Assembly (NCBI RefSeq): GCF_024721265.1
Contig: NZ_JAMXOC010000022.1
Location: 1 to 55,649 of the forward strand
DNA length: 55,649 nt
Origin: Ohessyouella blattaphilus
Lineage (GTDB): Bacteria > Bacillota > Clostridia > Lachnospirales > Lachnospiraceae
Reading direction: 5' to 3'
The notes below the pieces were generated by a model. It had not been told where the DNA came from, made no database searches, and saw only the letters and a program-made list of their open reading frames with translations. A program made the position numbers and the translations under genes. Below are positions 1 through 8,421 of the stretch, one piece after another. Position 1 is the first letter of the stretch; every line of letters starts with the position of its first letter.

Positions 1-91
1 AAGTACTCAGGCGACTTCTACCGGCGTAGAGTCCTGCTGCTAAACCAGCAGGACCAGCGCCGAGGATGATTACATCATAAATGTTGCTCAT
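1..91 (-). CDS. trxB: Thioredoxin reductase, N-terminal fragment (cut by window edge)
   Basis: Only the first 30 codons are inside the window; the gene continues past the left edge. The translation begins MSNIYDVIILGAGPAGLAAG, with the FAD-binding GxGPAGLAA dinucleotide motif at the very N-terminus, followed by LYAGRSRL. This is the usual start of bacterial NADPH-thioredoxin reductase, which uses FAD and a CxxC pair (not visible here) to reduce thioredoxin. The ATG at 91 is preceded by a good AGGAAGAGG ribosome binding site. The gene lies 21 bases downstream of the glycerol-dehydrogenase-type gene on the same strand, so the two may be co-transcribed. A related FAD oxidoreductase cannot be excluded from 30 residues. 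Confidence 0.75.
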   Translation of the reverse strand, partial: MSNIYDVIILGAGPAGLAAGLYAGRSRLST

Positions 92-112
92 TTCATTTCC
101 TCTTCCTACTAT

Positions 113-1213
113 CTATTTGTATTTGTCCGCCAACTTATCTGCCATAACAATCGCGTTATAAACCAAGTCCAGATCCACCGGAAAGTTTTCATGATGTACC
201 AGGGGGCCTTCTACGGTCTTCTGGGCAATCGCCATAATATTTTCATGAGTCGCTTCCACTCCCAATTGCTGTAAGGAGATTGGTAACCCAATGCGAGCCA
301 TTAATAGCATTACTTTATCCATTAATTCAGCCGGCGTATTCTCTAGCACCATTTGACAAACCAACCCAAAGGCGACTTTTTCACCATGAAGATACTTATG
401 GGTTTCTGGAAGCGCTGTCAAACCAGAATGAATACCGTGAGCAGTCGCTAGACCCGTGTTAAGGAAGCCCAAACCACTAAGGAGAATGTTCGCTTCAACT
501 ACATTCTCGAAGGCCTCGGTGACGGTACCACTTTCTAAAGCCCTCATGGCCTCATCCCCATCGGTAAAGAGAATCTCTAAACAAGCATCGGCAATCGCCA
601 TTCCCGCTTTACATCGCCGATATCCCGTGCCGATATAGTTGGGGGCATCTGAAGCCTCACAGGCATGAGCCTCGAACCAGGTTGCTAGGGCGTCACCAAT
701 TCCCGCGACAAATAATCGCTTAGGTGCCTTAACAATTATCTCTGTATCCACCAGCACAAGAGCAGCATTGCTCTTCATCTTCTGTGAGCCAATGTATTCT
801 CCGTCCTTGGTATACAGAACTGCGATTTCACTTACGGGAGCATCTGTAGATGCGGAAGACGGAACGATAATCACTGGCAGCTCCAGTGAATCCGAACACA
901 ATTTAGCTGCGTCAAGGGTCTTACCACCGCCAACACCAACCAGCACCCCCGCTTGCTCATTTCTAATTACCTCGTTGATTCGCTCGATTTCTTCTTGGCA
1001 ACATTCACCTTCAAAACACACTGTCGTTACTTCGCTTCCGGCCTTTTGATACGCTTCCTTTATGCGACTACTCAGTTCCGGGTATAAAAACCCATCAATT
1101 ACAACACATGCTCTTCCATAACCCTTGGTGTATTCTGGCAAGCAGTTAAACTCACCAGGTCCTTGAATATAACGCAATGGACTTCCAAATGCTCTCGTTG
1201 TCTGACCAACCAT
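113..1213 (-). CDS. gldA: Glycerol dehydrogenase-type NAD/zinc alcohol dehydrogenase
   Basis: A 366-residue protein, normal length for GldA, the cytosolic metal-dependent enzyme that oxidises glycerol to dihydroxyacetone with NAD. Visible family features are the nucleotide-binding GVGGGKTLDAAK near residue 95, the PSSASTDAP segment near 120, and metal ligands that match the family pattern: Asp in GIGDALATWFEA, His in ATAHGIHSG and His in KYLHGEKVAFG. The ATG at 1213 has GGAGGGAAAGG upstream. It is divergent from a hybrid histidine kinase across a 278-base AT-rich spacer with direct repeats, which suggests shared regulation but does not prove it. Relatives acting on 1,2-propanediol or hydroxyacetone share these motifs, so the substrate is not certain. 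Confidence 0.88.
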   Translation of the reverse strand: MVGQTTRAFGSPLRYIQGPGEFNCLPEYTKGYGRACVVIDGFLYPELSSRIKEAYQKAGSEVTTVCFEGECCQEEIERINEVIRNEQAGVLVGVGGGKTLDAAKLCSDSLELPVIIVPSSASTDAPVSEIAVLYTKDGEYIGSQKMKSNAALVLVDTEIIVKAPKRLFVAGIGDALATWFEAHACEASDAPNYIGTGYRRCKAGMAIADACLEILFTDGDEAMRALESGTVTEAFENVVEANILLSGLGFLNTGLATAHGIHSGLTALPETHKYLHGEKVAFGLVCQMVLENTPAELMDKVMLLMARIGLPISLQQLGVEATHENIMAIAQKTVEGPLVHHENFPVDLDLVYNAIVMADKLADKYK

Positions 1214-1235
1214 AATTTCCTTTCCCTCCGTTAAT

Positions 1236-1397
1236 AAAAATTATTTTCAGTTATTTGCTTATCATAATAACATTTTAAAAATAATTTTCAATATATCTTT
1301 CTGTTTATTTTTATTTTCTATAATTTTAACAATTATTTTAATTATTTTTGTGCATTTTCACCTTTAGCTCTCTTTTAGACAAAAATTATTTTCAGTT
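1236..1397. repeat. Direct repeats in the gldA/histidine kinase divergent promoter region
   Basis: The 17-base word AAAAATTATTTTCAGTT occurs exactly at 1236-1252 and again at 1381-1397, with a degenerate copy, AAAAATAATTTTCA, at 1277-1290. All three are in the same orientation in the AT-rich spacer between the two divergent genes. Repeated same-strand words between divergent promoters are often operator half-sites, but AT-rich sequence also produces such matches by chance. Confidence 0.45.
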
Positions 1398-1491
1398 TTG
1401 CAAGCGAAATAGAAAAAGACTGAAACTAACCATATCGAAAATAAGTGTTTTATGGTATATTTATTACATATGCTTATCAAGGGGGAAGATT

Positions 1492-3672
1492 ATGGAAATT
1501 AAGTTGAATGGGAAAAACTTAAAGCTGCTGACTTCGCAAATGTCTATTACCGAACTAGAGACGTTATGCGAACTAGCCGGCGTTGGCCTCATTAATATAA
1601 ATGTCTCTTCAGGAGAGATTCTACTCAACAACGCACTCACTAAGCTCGCTGGTTACGAGCCTGGTGAACTTCCTCACTCTGTAAACACAAAGATGATGCT
1701 GACCTGTGAAGAGGACCAACCCTTGATGGAAACTCATCTACAGCGTTTGATTACCGGTGAGGCTGACTACTATCACGCAGAATATCGCATGATTCGCAAA
1801 GACAGTAGCCTCGTGTGGATTTCCGAACATATGGCTGTTGCCCAGCGAGATAAAACAGGAAAGATCGTCCGCTTAATCGGTCTGAGCTCTGATATGAGCC
1901 GTGAGAAATGGCTGGAAGAACAGAATGTGTTATTAGAAGAAGATAATCGTAAAATTGCCCTTAACTCCCCTCACGCCCAACTAGAAGACCAAAACCGAAT
2001 GCTAAGAGCCGCTAATCGCTCGGCACGAATGATTGTCGGTGGTTTTAACCAGGATTACGAAAAGGTCCTGAAAAACGCCCTGCAGATTCTTGGTGAAAGT
2101 ATTCTCGCTGACCGGGTTCAGGTTTGGCGCAACTGCGTAAGAGACGACAAGCTCTTTACTTTCCACCGCGTAGAGTGGACAAGGATTGCCCCTAGTCGCT
2201 TTGCTGGTACCGATGAGCGGATCGACTACGCGGACCTTTTTCCTAAGTGGACCGAATACCGCTTAAAGCCAACTTCCGAATGGGATGTTCTCCTAGAAAA
2301 TGCTGTTAGCACCAACTATAAAGATGAGACCCTGGGTAGCCTAATGATCTTACCTTTATTCTTAAACGGTGAGTTCTGGGGCACCATTGAATTTGATTTC
2401 TTAAATGAAGGGCGCACCCATACGGCTGACGAACGGGAAATCATGTCGGCGGGTGCGCTGGTTATCGCTTCTTCTATTTCGAGAAACGAAGCTTTCGGTA
2501 AGCTAAATGCCGATCGCGAAGATGCTCTTGAAAGCTCCAAAGCTAAAGGCGACTTTCTTTCTCGCATGAGTCACGAAATTCGTACGCCGATGAATGCCGT
2601 TATCGGTATGACCGAATTAGCCCTTAGAGCTAGAGACGAGGAGCAGCGAAAAGACCATCTCTTAAAGGTAAAGGATGCTTCTACCCAGCTACTACAACTT
2701 TTGAATGATATTCTCGATATGTCGAAGATCGAAGCTGATAAACTAGAACTCGAGAACGCTCCCTTTAATTTCGAAAAAATGGTTGAACGCATCGGTAGTA
2801 TTATGAATGTACGGATGGGCGAAAAAGTTCAGCACTATGAAACGGCGATGAACGGTTTACCAAGTCGGCTCCTAATCGGCGATGAGCTTCGTCTCTCGCA
2901 AGTAATTATGAACTTAATTGGCAATGCCAATAAATTTACACCGGATGGCGGCACCATTACGCTGCAGGTTGACAATACGCCAGTAGATGATAACCATTCC
3001 TGCCTGCGGGTAGCCGTTATCGATACGGGAATTGGCGTTGCCGAAGATCAAATGGACAGCCTCTTTGATTCCTTTGAACAAGCGGACGGCAGTATCTCCA
3101 GACGCTTTGGTGGCAGCGGCCTCGGTCTTTCTATCTGTAAGCGTCTAATCGAAATGATGGACGGTAAGATTTGGATTGAAAGCACTCCCGGCGAAGGTTC
3201 TTCCTTTATCTTCGAAATCCCCGTTGCTTGGGGCAGCCCGCTTGTGGATGAACAAGAAGAAACGACTAAGAGTAAGGACCGAACTTACCACTGGCAAAAT
3301 AAACTGGTCTTAATTGCCGAGGATATCAAAATTAACCAAGAAATCATTGCTCACCTATTAGCGGAAACCGGAGCTAGCTTCGACGTGGCCGAAAACGGCA
3401 AAGAGGCCTTGACTTATATTGAAAGCGCGAAGACGCTTCCCGATTTAGTACTGATGGATATTCAAATGCCAGAAATGGATGGCCTAGAAGCCACCACTTT
3501 AATTAGACAACTGCCCGGCGCCGATAAAGACTCTTTACCGATTGTCGCCATGACGGCTAACGCTTTTAATGAGGACGTTCGCAGGAGTTTAGTCGCTGGT
3601 ATGAACGCTCATTTATCAAAGCCTTTAGAGATAAATAAATTCTTTAGCACTTTGGCTGATTATTTAGATTGA
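1492..3672 (+). CDS. Hybrid sensor histidine kinase (PAS-GAF-HisKA-HATPase-receiver)
   Basis: A cytosolic hybrid kinase of 726 residues. The start is placed at ATG 1492, where AAGGGGGAAGATT gives a strong ribosome binding site; an in-frame extension to 1348 has no such site. Domain order: PAS fold about 27-137; GAF-like domain about 185-330; HisKA with the phospho-acceptor in SRMSHEIRTPMNAV (His361); HATPase with N-box NLIGNANKF (474-482), G1 DTGIGV (511) and G2 GGSGLGLSI (540); receiver about 604-722 with the acceptor Asp656 in LMDIQMP and Lys710. No transmembrane segment or HPt domain is seen, so the phosphorelay partner must lie elsewhere. No response regulator gene is adjacent. The signal sensed is unknown. 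It is divergent from gldA and followed by a terminator at 3727. Confidence 0.92.
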   Translation: MEIKLNGKNLKLLTSQMSITELETLCELAGVGLININVSSGEILLNNALTKLAGYEPGELPHSVNTKMMLTCEEDQPLMETHLQRLITGEADYYHAEYRMIRKDSSLVWISEHMAVAQRDKTGKIVRLIGLSSDMSREKWLEEQNVLLEEDNRKIALNSPHAQLEDQNRMLRAANRSARMIVGGFNQDYEKVLKNALQILGESILADRVQVWRNCVRDDKLFTFHRVEWTRIAPSRFAGTDERIDYADLFPKWTEYRLKPTSEWDVLLENAVSTNYKDETLGSLMILPLFLNGEFWGTIEFDFLNEGRTHTADEREIMSAGALVIASSISRNEAFGKLNADREDALESSKAKGDFLSRMSHEIRTPMNAVIGMTELALRARDEEQRKDHLLKVKDASTQLLQLLNDILDMSKIEADKLELENAPFNFEKMVERIGSIMNVRMGEKVQHYETAMNGLPSRLLIGDELRLSQVIMNLIGNANKFTPDGGTITLQVDNTPVDDNHSCLRVAVIDTGIGVAEDQMDSLFDSFEQADGSISRRFGGSGLGLSICKRLIEMMDGKIWIESTPGEGSSFIFEIPVAWGSPLVDEQEETTKSKDRTYHWQNKLVLIAEDIKINQEIIAHLLAETGASFDVAENGKEALTYIESAKTLPDLVLMDIQMPEMDGLEATTLIRQLPGADKDSLPIVAMTANAFNEDVRRSLVAGMNAHLSKPLEINKFFSTLADYLD

Positions 3673-3726
3673 CGTTTCTCTCAGGACGTGATACACTTGA
3701 CAAGTATTTTAAGTAAAGTCTTGATT

Positions 3727-3776
3727 CACATGTATGTAAATCACTCTTCACAGATTTACGTACATGTGTTTTTTTT
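3727..3776 (+). terminator. Intrinsic terminator after the hybrid kinase / in csp leader region
   Basis: Arms CACATGTATGTAAATC (3727-3742) and GATTTACGTACATGTG (3753-3768) pair over 16 positions with one G-T wobble around a 10-base loop, followed by eight T residues. It should end the kinase transcript. A TTGACA at 3697-3702 could belong to a csp promoter, in which case part of this hairpin would lie in the csp leader. Confidence 0.8.
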
Positions 3777-3780
3777 CGCG

Positions 3781-3808
3781 AAGGCAAAGAGCTGCGCGGA
3801 TTTGCCTT
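3781..3808 (+). promoter_or_regulatory. Leader hairpin upstream of cold shock gene
   Basis: AAGGCAAA (3781-3788) and TTTGCCTT (3801-3808) form an 8-bp stem with a 12-base loop, 26 bases before the csp ribosome binding site GGAGG. Cold shock genes are known for structured 5' leaders that change fold with temperature. Whether this hairpin acts that way is inference. Confidence 0.4.
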
Positions 3809-3847
3809 TCTATAAAATAACAAATAAAAAAATGGAGGTATCTTTCA

Positions 3848-4051
3848 ATGAATAAAGGTACAGTAAAATGGTTTAATGGAACAAAAGGATTTGGTTTTAT
3901 TTCTAACGACGAGACTAAAGAAGAAGTATTCGTACACTTCACAGGTCTTGCAATGGACGGATTCAAGACTCTTGAAGACGGACAGGCTGTAACCTACGAC
4001 GTAACTGAAGGCGCTCGTGGCCCTCAGGCAGTTAACGTAGTAGTAGCGTAA
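3848..4051 (+). CDS. Cold shock protein, CspA family
   Basis: A 67-residue single cold-shock domain beginning [23 protein letters not shown]1 (KGFGFI) and RNP2-like (VFVHF) nucleic-acid-binding motifs are both present, and the length is exactly that of the family. Such proteins bind single-stranded RNA and DNA and act as RNA chaperones in the cytoplasm. The ATG at 3848 has ATGGAGGT upstream. The gene sits alone between two intrinsic terminators, as is typical of a monocistronic csp. The codons used suggest strong expression. Which of several possible paralogues this is cannot be told. Confidence 0.95.
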   Translation: MNKGTVKWFNGTKGFGFISNDETKEEVFVHFTGLAMDGFKTLEDGQAVTYDVTEGARGPQAVNVVVA

Positions 4052-4069
4052 GCTTAAACTAAAAAAGAA

Positions 4070-4105
4070 GCCATCACTTAGATTATCTAGGTGGTGGCTT
4101 TTTTT
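4070..4105. terminator. Bidirectional intrinsic terminator between csp and DUF2085 gene
   Basis: GCCATCACTTAG (4070-4081) pairs with CTAGGTGGTGGC (4087-4098) around a 5-base loop. T-runs lie on the right (4099-4105) and A-runs on the left (4060s). It can stop csp transcription rightward and the convergent DUF2085 transcript leftward; the last codons of that gene overlap it. Confidence 0.85.
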
Positions 4106-4455
4106 CGTGTAAAGATATGGCGAAATATCATAATGTATAGACTAAAGATACCAAATCCACCGCCGATTCCCGTTAGCAGACGGCGTCGATTACTGGACTC
4201 TTTAATATGTAGTTCTTGCAGGCCCCAATCAATACCCATCAGGCCTAGCAGACCCAAGGATACGTTAACGGGAACTCTGATAAACACTGCTACGATTACG
4301 GCGATTATCTGCCCTATTGTCACACCTGTGCACCGCGCACATACCGGAAACTGCTTTCCTTTGTAAAAGAAGCTTCGCTCTGGCAGTTGATGGCAGCCGC
4401 TGTGATTCCCGATCGTCCTAATAAATTCTAAAACTGATTGCCGCAATTTTGACAT
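4087..4455 (-). CDS. DUF2085 family small membrane protein
   Basis: Predicted 122-residue membrane protein. The conserved CHQLPERSFFYKGKQFPVC segment followed by ARCTGVTIG, then GIDWGLQE and RRLLTGIGGG, matches the DUF2085 family of uncharacterised integral membrane proteins with a conserved Cys/His cluster. Two to three hydrophobic segments are visible. The start at ATG 4455 (MSKLRQSVLEF) was chosen because a longer in-frame reading to 4512 would run inside the upstream zinc-ribbon gene. The overlap with that gene is 28 bases, so the two are probably translated from one mRNA. The Cys/His residues could bind metal, but no function is known. Confidence 0.75.
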   Translation of the reverse strand: MSKLRQSVLEFIRTIGNHSGCHQLPERSFFYKGKQFPVCARCTGVTIGQIIAVIVAVFIRVPVNVSLGLLGLMGIDWGLQELHIKESSNRRRLLTGIGGGFGIFSLYIMIFRHIFTRKKATT

Positions 4456-4658
4456 AAATGCACCACTCGGGAATTGGTACGCGTACTCCTTCTTCTCTTG
4501 CCCATACCGCATAGTCCGCAGAGGATTCCCGGTACACTAAAAAGCAGATAGCCGAGACAAGCCTTAATCCAACCAAATCCCTTTTCCTTTTCATTCGTTA
4601 TTGTTTCGGTTACCACCTGAGTGGTAACGTGATTACTTCCACATTTAGGACATATCAT
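4428..4658 (-). CDS. Small zinc-ribbon membrane-associated protein
   Basis: A 76-residue protein with an N-terminal CPKCG and a C-terminal CQNCG pair, together a four-Cys zinc ribbon, separated by a short hydrophobic stretch (YLLFSVPGILCGLCGM) and a basic patch KRRRS. Proteins of this pattern are common in Firmicutes and have no assigned role. The ATG at 4658 has AAAAGGGAGAG upstream. It is the first gene of a two-gene unit with the DUF2085 protein. The hydrophobic segment could be a single membrane pass or a buried hairpin. Confidence 0.75.
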   Translation of the reverse strand: MICPKCGSNHVTTQVVTETITNEKEKGFGWIKACLGYLLFSVPGILCGLCGMGKRRRSTRTNSRVVHLCQNCGNQF

Positions 4659-4756
4659 TTATTTACTCTCCCTTTTCTTCAAAAAATATTAATATTTTAT
4701 TGCATCTATATTAAGAGTCTTCCCGTAAAATTAACATCAATACGAGGAGGTGTCTA

Positions 4757-5359
4757 ATGTCTTTATTCTATCGCTACAGTGTGCTGGTGGTGCCAGCCTT
4801 AATTATATTTTTTATTTCCCTCTCTAGGAAAAAACCTAGATATCCCGTAGCCAAATTTATTAAAATTACGCTTTTTATCATCTACATCAGCATGGTCCTT
4901 TCCGTTACCGGTGTCGGTACGATCTATGATTTCGGAAAGTTCGGTGAGATTATTCGCCTTGAGGAGGTTCAGCTAATTCCCTTTACCTCAATCGGCTACC
5001 TTACTTATACTCTCAATATCTTCATGTTCGTCCCCTTAGGCTTCTTATTGCCCTTTATCTGGCGAAACATGGACTTTTTAAAAGTCCTGCTGACAGGCTT
5101 TAGTTTCTCTTTATTCATCGAGCTCTCTCAGCTTCTCAATCGCCGCGTTACAGATATCGATGACTTAATCGCCAATACCTTAGGGTGTATCATCGGCTAT
5201 TGTATCTACACCCTTTTCTATAAGCTTTTTCGCCGAAAGGGACCGGTTATGTACCGAGAGAAATGGGGCATCAAAGGGGAAGCCCCTTTACTGCTCTTTG
5301 CTATGCTACTTTGTAATTTCTTCTTATATAACTGGCGCGCTGCGATACTCATTCCTTAA
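4757..5359 (+). CDS. VanZ family membrane protein
   Basis: A 200-residue membrane protein with about five hydrophobic segments. The [13 protein letters not shown] motif and the [19 protein letters not shown] and LIANTLG block are the VanZ-like signature (family named after the teicoplanin resistance accessory protein). Most chromosomal VanZ-like proteins have no proven function, so resistance should not be inferred. The ATG at 4757 follows GAGGAGGTGTCTA. The 3' end overlaps the convergent endonuclease IV gene by 36 bases, an unusually long tail-to-tail overlap. Confidence 0.85.
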   Translation: MSLFYRYSVLVVPALIIFFISLSRKKPRYPVAKFIKITLFIIYISMVLSVTGVGTIYDFGKFGEIIRLEEVQLIPFTSIGYLTYTLNIFMFVPLGFLLPFIWRNMDFLKVLLTGFSFSLFIELSQLLNRRVTDIDDLIANTLGCIIGYCIYTLFYKLFRRKGPVMYREKWGIKGEAPLLLFAMLLCNFFLYNWRAAILIP

Positions 5360-6187
5360 AAACGCAATCTCCTTTTGATAGCCAGCTAGCTCATTCGGCG
5401 TCTCTAAGTAGCAAGGTATTCCCTGTAAGCGCGGGTGGTTAATGATATTAACAAACGTAGTGCTGCCAAGGGAACCTTCTCCTAGCTTCTCGTGTCGATC
5501 CTTATGACTGGAAAAAGGATTCTTACTGTCATTTAAGTGAAGGGCCTTTAACTTATCAAGGCCGATGGTCTGATCGAATTCTTCAATCACCTGTTCTAAA
5601 TGCTCCTTTATGTCATAACCGCCATCAAAGATATGGCAGGTATCTAGACAGACACCGATTCGGTCTTTCAACTGGATTTTCTCGATAATCGCTGCCAATT
5701 CTTCAAACGTACGGCCGATTTCCGTACCCTTTCCGGCCATGGTTTCTAAGAGAACTGTGGTCCTCATCTCTGGGTACATCACATCATTTAGTAACTGAAT
5801 AATGTTTTCCATGCCCGCTTCCCTCGTCTGAGTCGTATGGGAACCGGGATGAAAATTGTAATAATTTCCCGGTACGTACTCCATTCTCTTAAGGTCATCG
5901 GCGATAGTAAGATACGCAAAATCGCGAACTTTTTTATCTGCTGAGGCTGGGTTTAGAGTGTAAGGCGCGTGAGCGAGGATGGTGTGAATCCCGTTTGCTT
6001 TTGCATACTCCTGATAATTTCTAACATCTTCTTCATCGATGGGCTTCGCTTTACTTCCCCGAGGGTTTCTCGTAAAGAACTGAAAGGTATTGGCGCCAAT
6101 GCTAATAGCCTCTTTCCCCATATGAAGAAATCCTTTCGAAGACGATAAGTGACACCCGATGGTAAATTGCTGCTGATTGTTTTTCAA
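5324..6187 (-). CDS. nfo: Endonuclease IV (AP endonuclease)
   Basis: A 287-residue TIM-barrel metalloenzyme that cuts DNA 5' of abasic sites in base excision repair. Signature blocks are all present in order: [54 protein letters not shown] and PCYLETP, which hold the three-zinc ligands (Glu, Asp, His residues). The length is normal. The reading frame starts with TTG at 6187 ([15 protein letters not shown]); no in-frame ATG lies close enough to give a full N-terminus. It follows mazG after 5 bases, so it is the last gene of an aldolase-mazG-nfo transcript. Confidence 0.95.
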   Translation of the reverse strand: MKNNQQQFTIGCHLSSSKGFLHMGKEAISIGANTFQFFTRNPRGSKAKPIDEEDVRNYQEYAKANGIHTILAHAPYTLNPASADKKVRDFAYLTIADDLKRMEYVPGNYYNFHPGSHTTQTREAGMENIIQLLNDVMYPEMRTTVLLETMAGKGTEIGRTFEELAAIIEKIQLKDRIGVCLDTCHIFDGGYDIKEHLEQVIEEFDQTIGLDKLKALHLNDSKNPFSSHKDRHEKLGEGSLGSTTFVNIINHPRLQGIPCYLETPNELAGYQKEIAFLRNEYRSAPVI

Positions 6188-6192
6188 AGTGT

Positions 6193-6663
6193 TTATAGTC
6201 CTTTCCGCTCTCTCGCCTTATCGATTAGTGCCTGTGCTTGGGTAAACGCTTCTGGCAGATAGGATTCCATCCACTCTTTGCCCTGCTTTTCTTGCTCCTT
6301 AATCTGAGCCCAGCTTTCTAGAACTTCTTCGCTTCCCGATAATTCCTTCTCGCCAAACACATGGGGATGGCGACGAACCATCTTTTCACTAAGTCCACGA
6401 ATCACGTCATCCATAGTGAATAGTCCTTCTTCCTCGGCTATTCTCGCGTGCATAACCACCTGCAAAAGCAAATCGCCTAGCTCTTCTTTTAAGTTATCGG
6501 CATTACCCGTGTCCGTTAAAATATCGATTCCACAGATCACCTCGGCAGCCTCTTCGATACACGCCGGCTTTAGGCTCTCGTGAGTCTGCTCCCTATCCCA
6601 AGGACAACCATCGACCGCCCTTAATCTAGCGATAATCTCTTCAAGCTTTTCAAATTCTGTCAT
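6193..6663 (-). CDS. mazG: MazG-family nucleoside triphosphate pyrophosphohydrolase
   Basis: A 156-residue single-domain MazG protein. Family blocks are [12 protein letters not shown], the metal-binding EEAAEV and the [11 protein letters not shown] helix. MazG enzymes hydrolyse NTPs, often non-canonical ones, to NMP and pyrophosphate. Two-domain forms of about 260 residues are common in other bacteria; this is the short one-domain form, with a C-terminal tail rich in charged residues. ATG 6663 lies 11 bases after the aldolase stop. Location beside endonuclease IV fits a DNA or nucleotide-pool sanitation role. Confidence 0.92.
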   Translation of the reverse strand: MTEFEKLEEIIARLRAVDGCPWDREQTHESLKPACIEEAAEVICGIDILTDTGNADNLKEELGDLLLQVVMHARIAEEEGLFTMDDVIRGLSEKMVRRHPHVFGEKELSGSEEVLESWAQIKEQEKQGKEWMESYLPEAFTQAQALIDKARERKGL

Positions 6664-6674
6664 TCTCTTTCTCC

Positions 6675-7700
6675 TTATATTTCTGCTAACAAAGCATCAA
6701 CGGCTGCTTCTTTTGTGGTCCAACTCGTACAGATACGGATCACGCTAGTTTTGTCATCTAGGCGCTGCCAGTAAGTAAAGACAAATTTCTCCTTTAACGC
6801 CTCTAACTTCTCATCAGGAATAATGATAAACTGCTGATTGGTATCGCTTTCGATAAATAGTTTATAGCCCTTTTCCAGAAATCCTTCCTTTAGCTTCATC
6901 GCCATTGAAATACCATGGCCAGAAATCTGGTAGTATAAATCCTCACGGAATAATTCTGCAAACTGAATACCCAGAAGACGGCCTTTGGCTAACATGCCAC
7001 CCTTTTGCTTGATGATATAACGAAAGTCTTTTTTTAGTTCTTCCCTTGTAATCACCACCGCTTCACCAAAAAGCGCTCCCACTTTCGTCCCGCCTATATA
7101 AAACACATCACACAGTCTGGCCAAATCCGCTAACCTAACATCACTTCCAGGCGCCATCAGCCCATACCCCAGCCGAGCACCATCAACAAATAAGTACAAA
7201 TCATACGCATCGCATACTTCCCGAAGAGCTACTAGCTCGGCTTTCGTATACAGCGTTCCCAGTTCCGTCGGATGCGAAATATAGACCATCTTCGGCTGTA
7301 CCATATGCTCAAAGGAATCGTCTTCCCTGTGACTGATACACGCCTCTTTTACCTGACTAGCCGTAATCTTTCCATCGGCACTAGGAATACTCAGCACCTT
7401 ATGTCCATAAGACTCAATCGCGCCACTCTCATGAACATTGATGTGACCGCTTTCTGCTGAAAGCACCCCTTGATGAGGGCGCAGAGCTGCAGAAATAACC
7501 GTCATATTGGTCTGGGTGCCACCAACGAGAAAGTGAACATCCACATCTTCTCTTCCGCACTCTCTGCGAATATAGCCTCTCGCCTCCTCACAGTACGCAT
7601 CCTCGCCATAACCTACCGTTTGTTCCATATTTGTGCTGGCCAGCTTCTCCACGATCGCTGGATGAGCGCCTTCCGTATAATCACTTGTAAATAGAATCAT
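6675..7700 (-). CDS. Low-specificity threonine aldolase / beta-eliminating lyase family
   Basis: A 341-residue PLP enzyme of aminotransferase fold type I. The start at ATG 7700 (MILFTSDYTEGAHPAI) is favoured by AAGGAGAGG upstream over an in-frame extension to 7736. Family features are the SDYTEGAHP start, the FVDGARLGYGL motif with the cofactor-binding Asp, and the Schiff-base lysine in YIGGTKVGALFGE (Lys206). Members cleave L-threonine or L-allo-threonine to glycine and acetaldehyde, or act as related beta-eliminating lyases; the sequence does not decide which. It is the first gene of the unit with mazG and nfo. Confidence 0.88.
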   Translation of the reverse strand: MILFTSDYTEGAHPAIVEKLASTNMEQTVGYGEDAYCEEARGYIRRECGREDVDVHFLVGGTQTNMTVISAALRPHQGVLSAESGHINVHESGAIESYGHKVLSIPSADGKITASQVKEACISHREDDSFEHMVQPKMVYISHPTELGTLYTKAELVALREVCDAYDLYLFVDGARLGYGLMAPGSDVRLADLARLCDVFYIGGTKVGALFGEAVVITREELKKDFRYIIKQKGGMLAKGRLLGIQFAELFREDLYYQISGHGISMAMKLKEGFLEKGYKLFIESDTNQQFIIIPDEKLEALKEKFVFTYWQRLDDKTSVIRICTSWTTKEAAVDALLAEI

Positions 7701-7838
7701 CTTTTGCCTCTCCTTCTCAAAATCATCTGCAACCATTATACTACTAGAATCGTCGAAAAGGGATAACTTACCTTATTTTTTATTAATTCATTGATTTTCT
7801 CCACAAAGTCGATTAAAATACGATTACGAGGTGAAAAT

Positions 7839-8420
7839 ATGATAAAAACCACTGCAATGATCTTAGATGAACTTAAAGACTTCTCAAGTCCAGCTGATAA
7901 ATTGGCGAGGTTAGTCAAGAGAAAAGAATATATCCCTATTGTAAGGGGGTTATATGAAACGGAACGAACCACTCCTGGATACTTGCTCGCTGAAAGTATC
8001 TATGGTCCTTCATATCTATCTTTTGAATTTGCCTTATCTTACCACGGACTGATTCCTGAAGCCGTTTACACATATACATCAGCTACCTTCAAAAAAAGAA
8101 AACGGAAAACTTACTCTACTCCATTTGGAACCTATACGTACCGCGATATTCCTGAAAGTGTCTATCCTTATGGTGTACAAATTGTAAAAGAGAACAATTA
8201 CTCATATAAAATCGCTTCTCCTGAAAAAGCCCTGTGTGATCAACTGTATAAAACTAGTCCTTTATCAAATTATAAGGATATGCAGGCCCATCTATTCGAA
8301 AATCTAAGAATAGATAAACAAGATTTGGAAACACTTAATCAAGAAGACATACGCGATCTTTCAAAAAAGTATGGAAGCACTAATGTTAAGAGATTATATG
8401 AATTAATAAAGAGGTTGTAA
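7839..8420 (+). CDS. abiEi: AbiEi-type antitoxin / transcriptional regulator
   Basis: A 193-residue protein directly upstream of an AbiEii nucleotidyltransferase, spaced by one base. AbiEi antitoxins carry an N-terminal winged helix that represses the operon and a C-terminal antitoxin domain. Here the features are the RLVKRKEYIPIVRGLYE segment, the PSYLSFEFALSYHGLIPE block and the ASPEKALCDQLY motif, all typical of this family. Start ATG 7839 follows GAGGTGAAA; an in-frame extension to 7791 lacks a site. AbiE is a type IV toxin-antitoxin system also able to abort phage infection. The gene is visibly more AT-rich than its neighbours, which may signal transfer. Confidence 0.88.
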   Translation: MIKTTAMILDELKDFSSPADKLARLVKRKEYIPIVRGLYETERTTPGYLLAESIYGPSYLSFEFALSYHGLIPEAVYTYTSATFKKRKRKTYSTPFGTYTYRDIPESVYPYGVQIVKENNYSYKIASPEKALCDQLYKTSPLSNYKDMQAHLFENLRIDKQDLETLNQEDIRDLSKKYGSTNVKRLYELIKRL

Positions 8421-8421
8421 A

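Noticed and set aside
1348-1491. N-terminal extension of the hybrid kinase
   Set aside because: It reads through AT-rich promoter DNA, and the ribosome binding site lies before ATG 1492.
4456-4512. Longer start for the DUF2085 protein
   Set aside because: These codons lie wholly inside the zinc-ribbon gene and do not match the family; ATG 4455 gives the conserved length.
7791-7838. Longer start for the AbiEi antitoxin
   Set aside because: No ribosome binding site; the GAGGTG before 7839 decides the start.
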